Source: Curtobacterium sp. MCBA15_012
GTDB taxonomy: Bacteria; Actinomycetota; Actinomycetes; Actinomycetales; Microbacteriaceae
Direction of reading: 5' to 3'
DNA: 64,000 nt
Assembly: GCF_001864935.2 (NCBI RefSeq)
Contig: NZ_CP126267.1
Span: 1,488,001-1,552,000, forward strand
The notes under the pieces were generated by a model. It was given only the letters and a program-made list of their open reading frames with translations, searched no databases and was not told the DNA's origin. Shown here piece after piece: positions 8,962 to 16,595 of the stretch. The number at the start of each line of letters is the position of its first letter. The first letter of the stretch is position 1. Both the position numbers and the translations under genes were made by a program.

Positions 8962-9063
8962 CGACGCGGCGACTGACGACGCGGCGACTGACGACGCGGC
9001 GACTGACGACGCGGCGACTGACGACGCGGCGACTGACGACGCGGCGACTGACGACGCGGCGAC
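8951..9063. repeat. 15-bp tandem repeat, 7.5 copies, straddling the DUF1990 stop codon
   Basis: GCGGCGACTGACGAC repeats seven times without change from 8951, followed by an 8-base partial copy. Because 15 is a multiple of 3, every copy places TGA in the frame of the upstream gene (8959, 8974, 8989, 9004, 9019, 9034, 9049). The array fills the whole gap to the convergent HAD gene. Perfect identity suggests a recent or unstable array. Confidence 0.95.
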
Positions 9064-9067
9064 CGTG

Positions 9068-9772
9068 TCAGCGCAGCGGCGGCAGCGCCGCGATCGCCTC
9101 CTCGAGCAGGTCGGCGTCCTGCACGCAGTCCCGGGCCACCGCCACGGCGTCCGTGCGCCGGAGGGCATCGACGTCGTAGACGCCCGTCGCCACCGCGACG
9201 AACGGGATGCCGACGGCGTCGGCTGCCTCGCCGTCACGCGGGGTGTCGCCGACGATCGCCGCCCGCGTCCCGCTGAGCGCGGCGGCCGCGACCGCGGTGA
9301 CCCCGGTGCGCTCGACCTCGGTGTCGCCGAAGTACGAATGTTCCCAGTCGAACGCGCCGAGGTCGAACCCGGCGCCCTGGAGCTTGACCCGGGCGCGGTG
9401 CTCGGAGTTGCCCGTCAGCAGGCCGTTGCGCCACCCGAGCTCGGCGAACCGGGCGACCAGCGCGATCGCGCCGGGGGCGGGGGAGCGGCGTTCGCCCCGT
9501 CCGTACCGCTCGTCGGTGAGGTCGCGCAGGTGGCCGCTGACGGTCGGGATGAGCGCGTCGTCGAGGTCGTGGGCCCGGACGTGCTCGGCGATGAGCCCGG
9601 CGTCGGTCCGACCGTGCTGGTGCCCGACGCGCAGGGCGAGGTCCCTCCCGACCGCGCGTTCGAGGGCCAGGTGGTACAGGTTGCCCGGCGACGCGGCGTT
9701 CAGGACGAGGGTGCCGTCGATGTCCCACAGCACCGTGGTGGGGACGGTGTGGTGCTCCATGTCCTCCATCAT
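9068..9772 (-). CDS. HAD-superfamily hydrolase, phosphoglycolate phosphatase-like
   Basis: The ~234-residue protein carries HAD motifs in order: motif I WDIDGTLV with nucleophile Asp, motif II LLTGNSE, a lysine in the HRARVKLQGAG region (motif III), and motif IV VGDTPRDGEAA. A helical cap lies between motifs I and II, as in subfamily I phosphatases of the Gph type; the substrate is unassigned. Three ATG codons (9772, 9769, 9760) are possible starts. I take 9772 because a CATTCT -10-like hexamer lies 5 bases upstream; the choice is uncertain. The gene is divergent from hemW with almost no spacer. Confidence 0.85.
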   Translation of the reverse strand: MMEDMEHHTVPTTVLWDIDGTLVLNAASPGNLYHLALERAVGRDLALRVGHQHGRTDAGLIAEHVRAHDLDDALIPTVSGHLRDLTDERYGRGERRSPAPGAIALVARFAELGWRNGLLTGNSEHRARVKLQGAGFDLGAFDWEHSYFGDTEVERTGVTAVAAAALSGTRAAIVGDTPRDGEAADAVGIPFVAVATGVYDVDALRRTDAVAVARDCVQDADLLEEAIAALPPLR

Positions 9773-9789
9773 GGCCGAGAATGGAGCCC

Positions 9790-11025
9790 ATGCCGAGTGC
9801 TCTCCCGATCGCCGACCCCGCCCCGGCGGACGGGCTGCTCACCCCCGGCGCCGGTGCCGGGGACGTCCCCTTCGGTGTGTACGTGCACGTCCCGTTCTGC
9901 CGGGTGCGCTGCGGGTACTGCGACTTCAACACGTACACGGCGTCCGAGCTGCGCGGGGTGCGGCGTGACGACTACGCCGGCCACGCCGTGCGCGAGGTCC
10001 GGTGGGCGGCCGAGGTGCTCGACCGGTCCGGCGTCCCGCGGCGCCCGGTGTCGACGGTGTTCTTCGGTGGCGGGACCCCGACGATGCTGCCCGCGTCCGA
10101 CCTCGCGATGATCCTGCGCGCGATCGACGACACCTGGGGGATCCTGCCCGGCGCCGAGGTCACGACCGAGGCGAACCCGGACTCGGTGGACGCCGACGCG
10201 ATCGCGACCCTGCAGCGCGCGGGCTTCACGCGCATGAGCTACGGCATGCAGTCGGCGGTGCCGCAGGTGCTCGCGACCCTCGACCGGACGCACGACCCCG
10301 AGCGCGTGCCGGTCGTCGTCGACCTGGCGAAGCAGCAGGGGCTCGACGTGAGCCTCGACCTCATCTACTCGACGCCCGGCGAGTCCCTCGACGACTGGCG
10401 CACGTCGCTCGACGCCGCGCTCGCCTGCGAGCCGGACCACGTGTCCGCCTACTCGCTCATCGTCGAGGACGGCACGGCGATGGGTCGCGCGGTGTCGCGG
10501 GGCGAGCTCCCGGCGCCCGACGACGACCTCGCGGCCGACATGTACGAGCTCGCCGACCGGGTCCTCGCGGACGCCGGGTACGGCTGGTACGAGGTCTCGA
10601 ACTGGGCCCGGCTCGACGCGGACGGCGGGACGGACCGGCACGCGAGCCGGCACAACCTGTCCTACTGGAAGGGGCACGACTGGTGGGGCATCGGCCCGGG
10701 TGCGCACTCGGCCGTGGCCGGCACCCGCTGGTGGAACGTCAAGCACCCGGCGGCGTACGCCGCCCGTGTGCTGCAGGGGGAGTCGCCGGCCGCCGGTCGC
10801 GAGACACTCGACGACGACACCCGGTACGTCGAGCGGGTCCTGCTCGCCGCGCGGGTGCGCGGCGAGCTGACGACGGCAGAGCTCGGCCGGGAGGCCCGTG
10901 GCCGCGTCGCCGGCCTCATCGCGCGTGGTCTCGTGGACGGCTCGGCCGCGGTGCGGGGACGGCTCGAGTTGACCCTGCAGGGTCGCCTGCTCGCCGACGC
11001 CGTCGTGCGGGAACTGCTCGACTGA
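9790..11025 (+). CDS. hemW: Radical SAM family heme chaperone HemW
   Basis: The 411-residue protein has the radical-SAM cluster motif HVPFCRVRCGYC (Cys37, Cys41, Cys44 from this start), the glycine-rich FFGGGTPTML, the segment LDLIYSTPGES, and the C-terminal HemW domain with HNLSYWKGHDWWGIGPGAHS. HemW binds heme and is thought to hand it to respiratory enzymes; older annotation calls it oxygen-independent coproporphyrinogen oxidase. ATG 9790 fits the family N-terminus and has GAGAAT 7 bases upstream; ATG 9781 is the alternative. It precedes hrcA-dnaJ, as in many Gram-positives. Confidence 0.93.
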   Translation: MPSALPIADPAPADGLLTPGAGAGDVPFGVYVHVPFCRVRCGYCDFNTYTASELRGVRRDDYAGHAVREVRWAAEVLDRSGVPRRPVSTVFFGGGTPTMLPASDLAMILRAIDDTWGILPGAEVTTEANPDSVDADAIATLQRAGFTRMSYGMQSAVPQVLATLDRTHDPERVPVVVDLAKQQGLDVSLDLIYSTPGESLDDWRTSLDAALACEPDHVSAYSLIVEDGTAMGRAVSRGELPAPDDDLAADMYELADRVLADAGYGWYEVSNWARLDADGGTDRHASRHNLSYWKGHDWWGIGPGAHSAVAGTRWWNVKHPAAYAARVLQGESPAAGRETLDDDTRYVERVLLAARVRGELTTAELGREARGRVAGLIARGLVDGSAAVRGRLELTLQGRLLADAVVRELLD

Positions 11026-11082
11026 GCGCACGTCGGCTCGTCGGCCCGTCGGCACGTCGGCACGACGGTCCGGCACCGCGGC

Positions 11083-11125
11083 GGGACGGCCGCGGGCCGG
11101 GGCGGCCGCTCGTCGCGGCCGTCCC
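11083..11125. terminator. Bidirectional hairpin between hemW and the DUF4870 gene
   Basis: GGGACGGCCGCG (11083-11094) pairs perfectly with CGCGGCCGTCCC (11114-11125). It sits between two convergent genes, next to a short run of CGTCGGC units at 11033-11064. Confidence 0.75.
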
Positions 11126-11139
11126 GGCCCGCGCCGCGA

Positions 11140-11547
11140 CTACTGCTTGATGAACTCGATCGAGAGCGGGTACTTGTACATCTCGCCGCGGTTCGCCGCG
11201 ACGGCCGCCAGGATCGCGAAGACGATCGTGACGATGCCGGCGGCGGCGATGAGCAGGAAGCCCACGAGCACGATCGACAGGATCGACCCGGCGACGTAGA
11301 CGATCGCCATCGTGATGTGGAAGTTCAGCGCGACGCGGGTGTGCTCGCGGACGAACGCGCCACGGTCGCGCAGCACGAGGTACGCGACGAGCGGCACGAC
11401 GAACGAGAAGAAGACGCCGCCGATGTGCGTGAGGGTCGCCCACAGGCGCTGGTCCTCCGGCGACATCTGCTGCGGCGGGGTGTACCCGCCGGGGTACTGC
11501 GGTCCTCCGGGGGACTGGGGGCCGCCGGGCTGCTGTCCGTAGCTCAT
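11140..11547 (-). CDS. DUF4870 domain-containing membrane protein
   Basis: The 135-residue protein starts with a Gly/Pro/Gln-rich cytoplasmic tail (MSYGQQPGGPQSPGG), then QRLWATLTHIGGVFFSFVVP, which is characteristic of DUF4870, followed by three predicted membrane helices and a conserved YKYPLSIEFI end. The function is unknown. The gene is divergent from hrcA across a 108-bp region holding the hrcA promoter and operator. Confidence 0.88.
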   Translation of the reverse strand: MSYGQQPGGPQSPGGPQYPGGYTPPQQMSPEDQRLWATLTHIGGVFFSFVVPLVAYLVLRDRGAFVREHTRVALNFHITMAIVYVAGSILSIVLVGFLLIAAAGIVTIVFAILAAVAANRGEMYKYPLSIEFIKQ

Positions 11548-11602
11548 GGCCAGAGCGTAGCGGGAGGGACGCTCCCGGTCCCGGTCCGTCGGCGGTCGGG
11601 CG

Positions 11603-11608
11603 TAGGAT
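11603..11608 (+). promoter_or_regulatory. hrcA -10 element
   Basis: TAGGAT, the same hexamer as upstream of dnaG. It abuts the CIRCE-like operator at 11608-11634, so repressor binding there would block transcription start. Confidence 0.55.
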
Positions 11609-11634
11609 CAGCAGTCGAGACGTCCGAGTGCCAG
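11608..11634. promoter_or_regulatory. CIRCE-like HrcA operator
   Basis: TCAGCAGTC, 9 spacer bases and GAGTGCCAG match the CIRCE consensus TTAGCACTC-N9-GAGTGCTAA with two differences in each half and exact spacing. It overlaps the -10 of hrcA, as expected for autoregulation by the heat-shock repressor. Confidence 0.7.
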
Positions 11635-11655
11635 CATCGAACGGAAGGGGTCCGG

Positions 11656-12675
11656 ATGGTCAGCGAACGCTCCCTCGAGGTCCTCAAGGCGATCGTGCGG
11701 GACTACGTCGCGTCGCGCGAACCCGTCGGCTCGAAGTCGATCGTGGACCGCCACGCGTTCGGGGTCAGTGCCGCCACGATCCGCAACGACATGGCCCTGC
11801 TCGAGGACGAGCAGCTCATCGCGGCCCCGCACACCTCGTCCGGACGGGTGCCGACCGACAAGGGGTACCGGGTGTTCGTCGACCACCTCGCCGCGGCCCG
11901 ACCGTTGTCCTCGGCCCAGCGCCACGCGATCGAGACCTTCCTCGGCACCCCGAACGACCTCGACGAGGTCCTCGGGCGGACCGTCCGCCTGCTCAGCCAG
12001 CTCACGAACCAGGTCGCCCTCGTCCAGTACCCGTCGATGGTCCGCGCACGCGTGCAGCACGTCGAGCTGGTCCGACTGGGCGACACCCGGCTCATGGTCG
12101 TGCTCATCACGGACACCGCGCGGGTCGAGCAGCGCGTCGTCGAGACCGACGTCCCGCTCGACGAAGCCGCGCTCGGCGAGCTCCGCTCCGTCCTGAACGG
12201 TGCCTCCGTCGGCCTGCTCCTGCAGGACGTGGCCCGCGCACTGCGCGAGGTGCCGCAGCAGCTCCGGCCGGACGTCCAGGCGCTCGGCGGCGTCGTCGTC
12301 GCGACGCTCATCGAGCAGGTCGCGGCGAACCGGCAGGACCGCCTCGTGATGGCCGGCGCGGCCAACCTCGCCAAGAGCGAACGGGACTTCTCCGGCGGCC
12401 TGTTCCCCGTGCTCGAGGCGATCGAGGAACAGGTGACCCTGCTGCGGTTGTTCGGCGAGATGCAGGTGGACGACGTCGCCGTCGCCGCGAGCATCGGCGT
12501 CGAGAACGCCGAGTACGGGCTCGACGCGACGAGCGTCGTCGCCGGCGGGTACCTCGCCGGGGGCGAGGTCGCGCGCCTCGGCGTGCTCGGCCCGACCCGG
12601 ATGGACTACGGCACGAACATGGCCGCCGTGCGCGCCGTCGCACGGTACCTGTCCAAGCTGCTGGGCGAACATTGA
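11656..12675 (+). CDS. hrcA: Heat-inducible transcription repressor HrcA
   Basis: The 339-residue protein has the N-terminal winged-helix of HrcA (MVSERSLEVLKAIVRDYVASREPVGSK, helix-turn-helix SAATIRNDMALLEDEQLI, wing HTSSGRVPTDKGYR) and the C-terminal GAF-like domain (MAGAANLAKSERDF, ASIGVENAEYG). HrcA binds CIRCE sites and represses chaperone genes; the CIRCE-like site upstream predicts autoregulation. The start is ATG 11656 with GGAAGGGG upstream. dnaJ follows after 155 bp, giving the hrcA-dnaJ unit typical of Actinobacteria. Confidence 0.96.
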   Translation: MVSERSLEVLKAIVRDYVASREPVGSKSIVDRHAFGVSAATIRNDMALLEDEQLIAAPHTSSGRVPTDKGYRVFVDHLAAARPLSSAQRHAIETFLGTPNDLDEVLGRTVRLLSQLTNQVALVQYPSMVRARVQHVELVRLGDTRLMVVLITDTARVEQRVVETDVPLDEAALGELRSVLNGASVGLLLQDVARALREVPQQLRPDVQALGGVVVATLIEQVAANRQDRLVMAGAANLAKSERDFSGGLFPVLEAIEEQVTLLRLFGEMQVDDVAVAASIGVENAEYGLDATSVVAGGYLAGGEVARLGVLGPTRMDYGTNMAAVRAVARYLSKLLGEH

Positions 12676-12695
12676 GCCCCGCCGCGCCCCACCCG

Positions 12696-12726
12696 GGCGC
12701 GGTGCCCCGCTGACGGGCACCGCGCC
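12696..12726 (+). terminator. Hairpin in the hrcA-dnaJ spacer
   Basis: GGCGCGGTGCCC (12696-12707) and GGGCACCGCGCC (12715-12726) form a 12-bp stem 20 bases after hrcA. It may partly terminate or protect the hrcA transcript ahead of dnaJ. Confidence 0.6.
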
Positions 12727-12830
12727 TCCAGACCGACCACCGGCGCGGCGCCAGCCGCACCGAGCCGGTGCCGCCGTCCCGGCGGCGCCCACCAGACCGA
12801 ACCGACCGACTCCGACCGACTGAGGGATAC

Positions 12831-13943
12831 GTGGCAGACCACTACGACGTCCTCGGCGTCCAGCAGGACGCCTCCGATGCCGACATCAAGAAGGCCTACC
12901 GCCGCCTGGCGCGTGAGCTCCACCCGGACGTGAACCCGAGTCCCGACGCGGCCGAGCGCTTCAAGGACGTCACGCACGCGTACGACGTGCTGAGCGACCC
13001 CGAGCAGCGCCGGCGCTACGACGCCGGCCCGCAGGCCGACAGCCCGTTCGGCGGGGGAGCCGGCGGGTTCAGCGACATCTTCGACGCCTTCTTCGGTGGC
13101 GGCGGTGGTGGCGGACGCGGCAACGGCCCGCGCAGTCGTGCCGAGCGTGGCCAGGACGCCCTGCTCCGCATCGAGGTCGACCTCGACGAGGTCGTCTTCG
13201 GCACCCACAAGGACGTCGAGGTCGACACCGCCGTGCTCTGCGAGACCTGCAACGGGTCGTGCTGCGCCCCGGGCACGAGCCCGCGCACGTGCGACATCTG
13301 CGGCGGCTCCGGGCACATCCAGCGCCAGGTCCGCTCGCTGCTCGGCAACGTCGTCACGAGCGCACCCTGCGGCACGTGCCGCGGGTACGGCACCGTCATC
13401 CCGAGCCCCTGCCCGACGTGTCAGGGCCAGGGACGCGTCCGTGCCCGCCGCACCATCCCCGTCGACGTGCCCGCCGGGGTCGAGACCGGGCTGCGCCTGC
13501 AGATGCCGGGCCAGGGCGAGGTCGGGCAGGCCGGCGGTCCCGCCGGTGACCTGTACCTCGAGGTCAAGGTCCGGCACCACGACGTGTTCAGCCGCGACGG
13601 CGACGACCTGCTCGCGACGCTCGAGGTCCAGATGACCGACGCGATCCTCGGCACGACGACGACCATCGACGGCCTCGACGGCCCGGTCGAGCTCGAGCTG
13701 CGCCCCGGCGTGCAGAGCGCCGACGTGCTCGTCGTGAAGGACCGCGGCGTCACCAAGCTCCGGGGCAACGGCCGCGGTGACCTGCGCGTCGGCGTGCAGG
13801 TCGTGACCCCGACCAAGCTGTCGCACAAGGAACGCCAGCTCGTCGAGCAGCTCGCGAAGTCGCGCAAGGCCGGCGGCCCGCAGCTCGCGCGGTTCCAGCA
13901 GGGCATGTTCGGCAAGCTGCGCGACCGCTTCCTGCACTTCTGA
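12831..13943 (+). CDS. dnaJ: Molecular chaperone DnaJ
   Basis: The 370-residue DnaJ has an N-terminal J domain with HPD at residues 31-33, a Gly/Phe-rich linker (GGGAGGFSDIFDAFFGGGGG), four zinc motifs (CETCNGSC, CDICGGSG, CGTCRGYG, CPTCQGQG) and C-terminal substrate domains. The first zinc motif ends in Cys where CxxCxGxG is usual. It stimulates DnaK ATPase and delivers unfolded clients. The start is GTG 12831 with GAGG upstream. The stop overlaps the rsmE ATG (TGATG), so the two are translationally coupled. Confidence 0.96.
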   Translation: MADHYDVLGVQQDASDADIKKAYRRLARELHPDVNPSPDAAERFKDVTHAYDVLSDPEQRRRYDAGPQADSPFGGGAGGFSDIFDAFFGGGGGGGRGNGPRSRAERGQDALLRIEVDLDEVVFGTHKDVEVDTAVLCETCNGSCCAPGTSPRTCDICGGSGHIQRQVRSLLGNVVTSAPCGTCRGYGTVIPSPCPTCQGQGRVRARRTIPVDVPAGVETGLRLQMPGQGEVGQAGGPAGDLYLEVKVRHHDVFSRDGDDLLATLEVQMTDAILGTTTTIDGLDGPVELELRPGVQSADVLVVKDRGVTKLRGNGRGDLRVGVQVVTPTKLSHKERQLVEQLAKSRKAGGPQLARFQQGMFGKLRDRFLHF

Positions 13944-14713
13944 TGGCCTCGCTCTACACGGTCGACGCGGGGACGCTCGACGACGTCGCGGTCGGTGCCG
14001 AGGTGCTGCTCGACGGCGCCGAGGGTCGGCACGCGGCGACCGTCGCGCGGGTCCGGGTGGGGGAGACCCTGCGGATCGCGGACGGTGCCGGCACCGTCGT
14101 GACGGGCGCGGTGTCGGCGGTCGGCCGTGACACCGTGACCGTCGTCGTCGCGTCCCGGACCGAGGAACCCGCTCCGCGTCCGGCGCTCGTGCTCGTGCAG
14201 GCGCTGGCGAAGGGTGGCCGCGACGAGATGGCGGTGCAGGCGGCCACCGAGATCGGCGTCGACCGCATCGTGCCCTGGTCGGCCGCGCGCAGCGTCTCCC
14301 GGTGGGAGGGCACGAAGGTCGAGAAGGGCCGGGCACGGTGGGCCGCCATCGCACACGAGGCGGCGAAGCAGGCCGTGCGTGCACGTGTCCCCGCCGTCGA
14401 CGCGCCCGTGACGACCGCGCAGCTGGCCGGACTCGTCGCCGCCGGGGCACCGGCCGGGGGCGACGGCACCCGGACCGTGGTGCTCGTGCTCGATCCCGTC
14501 GGCGCCGAGCGACTGTCCGCCTGGGTGCCGCCGGCGGACGTCGACGAGATCGTCCTGGTCGTCGGACCCGAGGGCGGCATCGACGGGTCGGAGTTCGACC
14601 GGCTCGAGGGCGCGGGCGCGGTCCGCGTGCGGCTCGGGGACACCGTGCTGCGGACCTCCACGGCCGGTCCGGCCGCGCTCGCCGTCCTGCAGACGCGCCT
14701 CGGACGCTGGTGA
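13943..14713 (+). CDS. rsmE: 16S rRNA (uracil1498-N3)-methyltransferase RsmE
   Basis: The 256-residue SPOUT-class enzyme has an N-terminal PUA-like domain (GAEGRHAATVARVRVGE) and the C-terminal trefoil-knot SAM site with VLVVGPEGGIDGSEF and VRLGDTVLRTSTAGPAAL, both RsmE signatures. It methylates U1498 in 16S rRNA. Its ATG shares the A of the dnaJ TGA. dnaJ-rsmE-HIT-phoH-ybeY is a conserved order. Confidence 0.95.
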   Translation: MASLYTVDAGTLDDVAVGAEVLLDGAEGRHAATVARVRVGETLRIADGAGTVVTGAVSAVGRDTVTVVVASRTEEPAPRPALVLVQALAKGGRDEMAVQAATEIGVDRIVPWSAARSVSRWEGTKVEKGRARWAAIAHEAAKQAVRARVPAVDAPVTTAQLAGLVAAGAPAGGDGTRTVVLVLDPVGAERLSAWVPPADVDEIVLVVGPEGGIDGSEFDRLEGAGAVRVRLGDTVLRTSTAGPAALAVLQTRLGRW

Positions 14714-14749
14714 GCCCCTCGGGGAAAGCCCGGCGTCGGTCGCGGGTTC

Positions 14750-14755
14750 TACGAT
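14750..14755 (+). promoter_or_regulatory. -10 element of a leaderless promoter (HIT-phoH-ybeY-era operon)
   Basis: TACGAT followed by 6 bases and ATG 14762, without a Shine-Dalgarno. This would be an internal promoter for the downstream cluster. Confidence 0.55.
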
Positions 14756-14761
14756 GGTGAC

Positions 14762-15112
14762 ATGAGCAGCACCCCGAGCGTCTTCTCGAAGATCATCGCG
14801 CGCGAGATCCCGGCGACCGTCGTCGCCGAGGACGACCGCGTGATCGCCATCGAGGACATCGCGCCGCAGGCCCCGGTGCACGTGCTCGTGATCCCGAAGA
14901 CCGAGTACCGCGACGTCGCCGCCCTGGCAGCGGCCGACCCGGACCTCCTCGCCCACGTCGTCGCCACCGCGCAGCGCATCGCGGACGAGCGGGCCGACGG
15001 CCAGTTCCGACTCGTCTTCAACACCGGCGAAGCCGCCGGCCAGACCGTGTTCCACGTGCACGCGCACGTCCTCGCAGGTGAACTGCACGAAGGGAATCTC
15101 CTTGCCGGTTGA
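14762..15112 (+). CDS. HIT-family nucleotide-binding protein (HinT-like)
   Basis: The 116-residue protein has the histidine triad HVHAHV (QTVFHVHAHVLAG) at the C-terminus and FSKIIAREIPATVVAEDD at the N-terminus, typical of HinT-type purine nucleoside phosphoramidases. Its 3' end overlaps the TTG start of phoH by 11 bp. A -10 six bases upstream indicates a leaderless message. Confidence 0.93.
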   Translation: MSSTPSVFSKIIAREIPATVVAEDDRVIAIEDIAPQAPVHVLVIPKTEYRDVAALAAADPDLLAHVVATAQRIADERADGQFRLVFNTGEAAGQTVFHVHAHVLAGELHEGNLLAG

Positions 15113-16133
15113 CGCGACCGCCCACCCCGAGCCCGACCCCACGGACGTCACCGACGACATCCACGTGGACGGGATCGCCATGGTCCAGCTCCTCGGACCG
15201 CAGGACCGCCTGCTGAAGACCGTCGAGCGGCAGTACCCGGCGGTCCGTGTGCTCGTCCGGGGCAACGAGGTCACGCTGTCCGGGCCCGAGCGGGACGTCG
15301 CCCGGGCGCACGCGCTCGTCGACGAACTCGTCGGGATGGTCCGGCGTGGGCAGGACATCGGCCAGGCCGACATCCCGACCTCGGCTCGGATCCTGGACGA
15401 GGACCGCAAACCGTCCGACACGTTCGGCACGCCGATCGTCGCGAGCCGCGGCAAGTCGGTGCGGCCGAAGACGGACGGCCAGCGCGCCTACGTCGACGCG
15501 ATCGACCAGCACACCATCACGTTCGGCATCGGCCCGGCCGGTACCGGCAAGACCTACCTCGCGATGGCCAAGGCCGTGCAGGCGCTCCAGCGGCGCGAGG
15601 TGAACCGCATCATCCTGACGCGTCCCGCGGTCGAGGCCGGCGAGCGTCTCGGCTTCCTGCCGGGCACGCTGACCGACAAGATCGACCCGTACCTGCGCCC
15701 GCTCTACGACGCGCTGAACGAGATGATGGACCCGGAGCTCGTCCCGAAGCTCCTCGCCGCCGGCACCGTCGAGGTCGCGCCGCTGGCGTACATGCGCGGT
15801 CGGACGCTGAACGACTCGTTCGTCATCCTCGACGAGGCGCAGAACACCACGCCCGAGCAGATGAAGATGTTCCTGACCCGCCTCGGCTTCGGCTCGAAGA
15901 TGGTCGTCACGGGCGACATCACGCAGGTCGACCTGCCCGGCAACCTGTCCGGACTCCGACTCGTGACCCGGATCCTCGGCGACGTCGACGACATCCACTT
16001 CGCCCGGCTCGGCAGCGGGGACGTGGTCCGCCACACGCTCGTCGGCCGGATCGTCGACGCGTACACGGTCTACGACGAAGAGCGGCTCGCCGAACAGGCC
16101 GGCCACCAGAACGCCCGAGGAGGCACCCGGTGA
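15102..16133 (+). CDS. phoH: PhoH family ATPase
   Basis: The 343-residue protein has a short N-terminal RNA-binding-like region ([19 protein letters not shown]) and a PhoH ATPase core with Walker [14 protein letters not shown], the segment [18 protein letters not shown], Walker [17 protein letters not shown] and [13 protein letters not shown]. PhoH-like proteins are linked to RNA metabolism. I chose TTG 15102 because GAAGGGA precedes it at good spacing and it follows the HIT overlap; the in-frame GTG 15078 lies deep in the HIT gene. Its stop overlaps ybeY (GTGA). Confidence 0.92.
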   Translation: MPVDATAHPEPDPTDVTDDIHVDGIAMVQLLGPQDRLLKTVERQYPAVRVLVRGNEVTLSGPERDVARAHALVDELVGMVRRGQDIGQADIPTSARILDEDRKPSDTFGTPIVASRGKSVRPKTDGQRAYVDAIDQHTITFGIGPAGTGKTYLAMAKAVQALQRREVNRIILTRPAVEAGERLGFLPGTLTDKIDPYLRPLYDALNEMMDPELVPKLLAAGTVEVAPLAYMRGRTLNDSFVILDEAQNTTPEQMKMFLTRLGFGSKMVVTGDITQVDLPGNLSGLRLVTRILGDVDDIHFARLGSGDVVRHTLVGRIVDAYTVYDEERLAEQAGHQNARGGTR

Positions 16134-16591
16134 GCATCGAGCTCAACAACGAGTCCGGTGTCGAGGTCGACGAGGCAGCCATCCAGCGCCTCGCCGCCTT
16201 CGCACTCGACGCGCTGCACGTCCACGCGGACGCGGAGCTCGCGATCGTCCTGGTCGACGAGGGTGCCATGGAGCAGCTGCACGTGCGGTGGATGGACGAA
16301 CCCGGTCCGACCGACGTGCTGAGCTTCCCGATGGACGAGCTCCGGCCGGGCACCGAGGACGACCCGACGCCGGCCGGTCTGCTCGGCGACATCGTGGTCT
16401 GCCCGCAGGTCGCCGCCGAGCAGGCGAAGACCGCCGGGCACACGACCACGGACGAGATGCTCCTGCTCACGTGCCACGGCATCCTGCACCTGCTCGGGTT
16501 CGACCACGCCGAGCCCGACGAGAAGGCCGAGATGTTCGGACTGCAGGGCGAGATCCTGTCCGGCTTCGCGGCCCAGCGTCGCGGGCGGTGA
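16130..16591 (+). CDS. ybeY: Endoribonuclease YbeY
   Basis: The 153-residue protein has the YbeY zinc site [11 protein letters not shown] (H-x3-H-x5-H) and the preceding DVLSFPMDE and GDIVVCP segments. YbeY takes part in 16S rRNA 3' end maturation and ribosome quality control. It starts at GTG 16130, overlapping the phoH stop by 4 bp; the CBS-domain gene begins 4 bases after its stop. Confidence 0.96.
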   Translation: MSIELNNESGVEVDEAAIQRLAAFALDALHVHADAELAIVLVDEGAMEQLHVRWMDEPGPTDVLSFPMDELRPGTEDDPTPAGLLGDIVVCPQVAAEQAKTAGHTTTDEMLLLTCHGILHLLGFDHAEPDEKAEMFGLQGEILSGFAAQRRGR

Positions 16592-16595
16592 CCTG

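Noticed and set aside
8951..9063. CRISPR-like or coding (SSVAA)n repeat on the minus strand
   Set aside because: There are no spacers; the minus-strand frame through it is a run-on from an unsupported frame, and the array begins after the HAD gene's stop.
15078..15101. GTG 15078 as phoH start
   Set aside because: It lies inside the HIT gene without a ribosome site; TTG 15102 follows GAAGGGA at good spacing.
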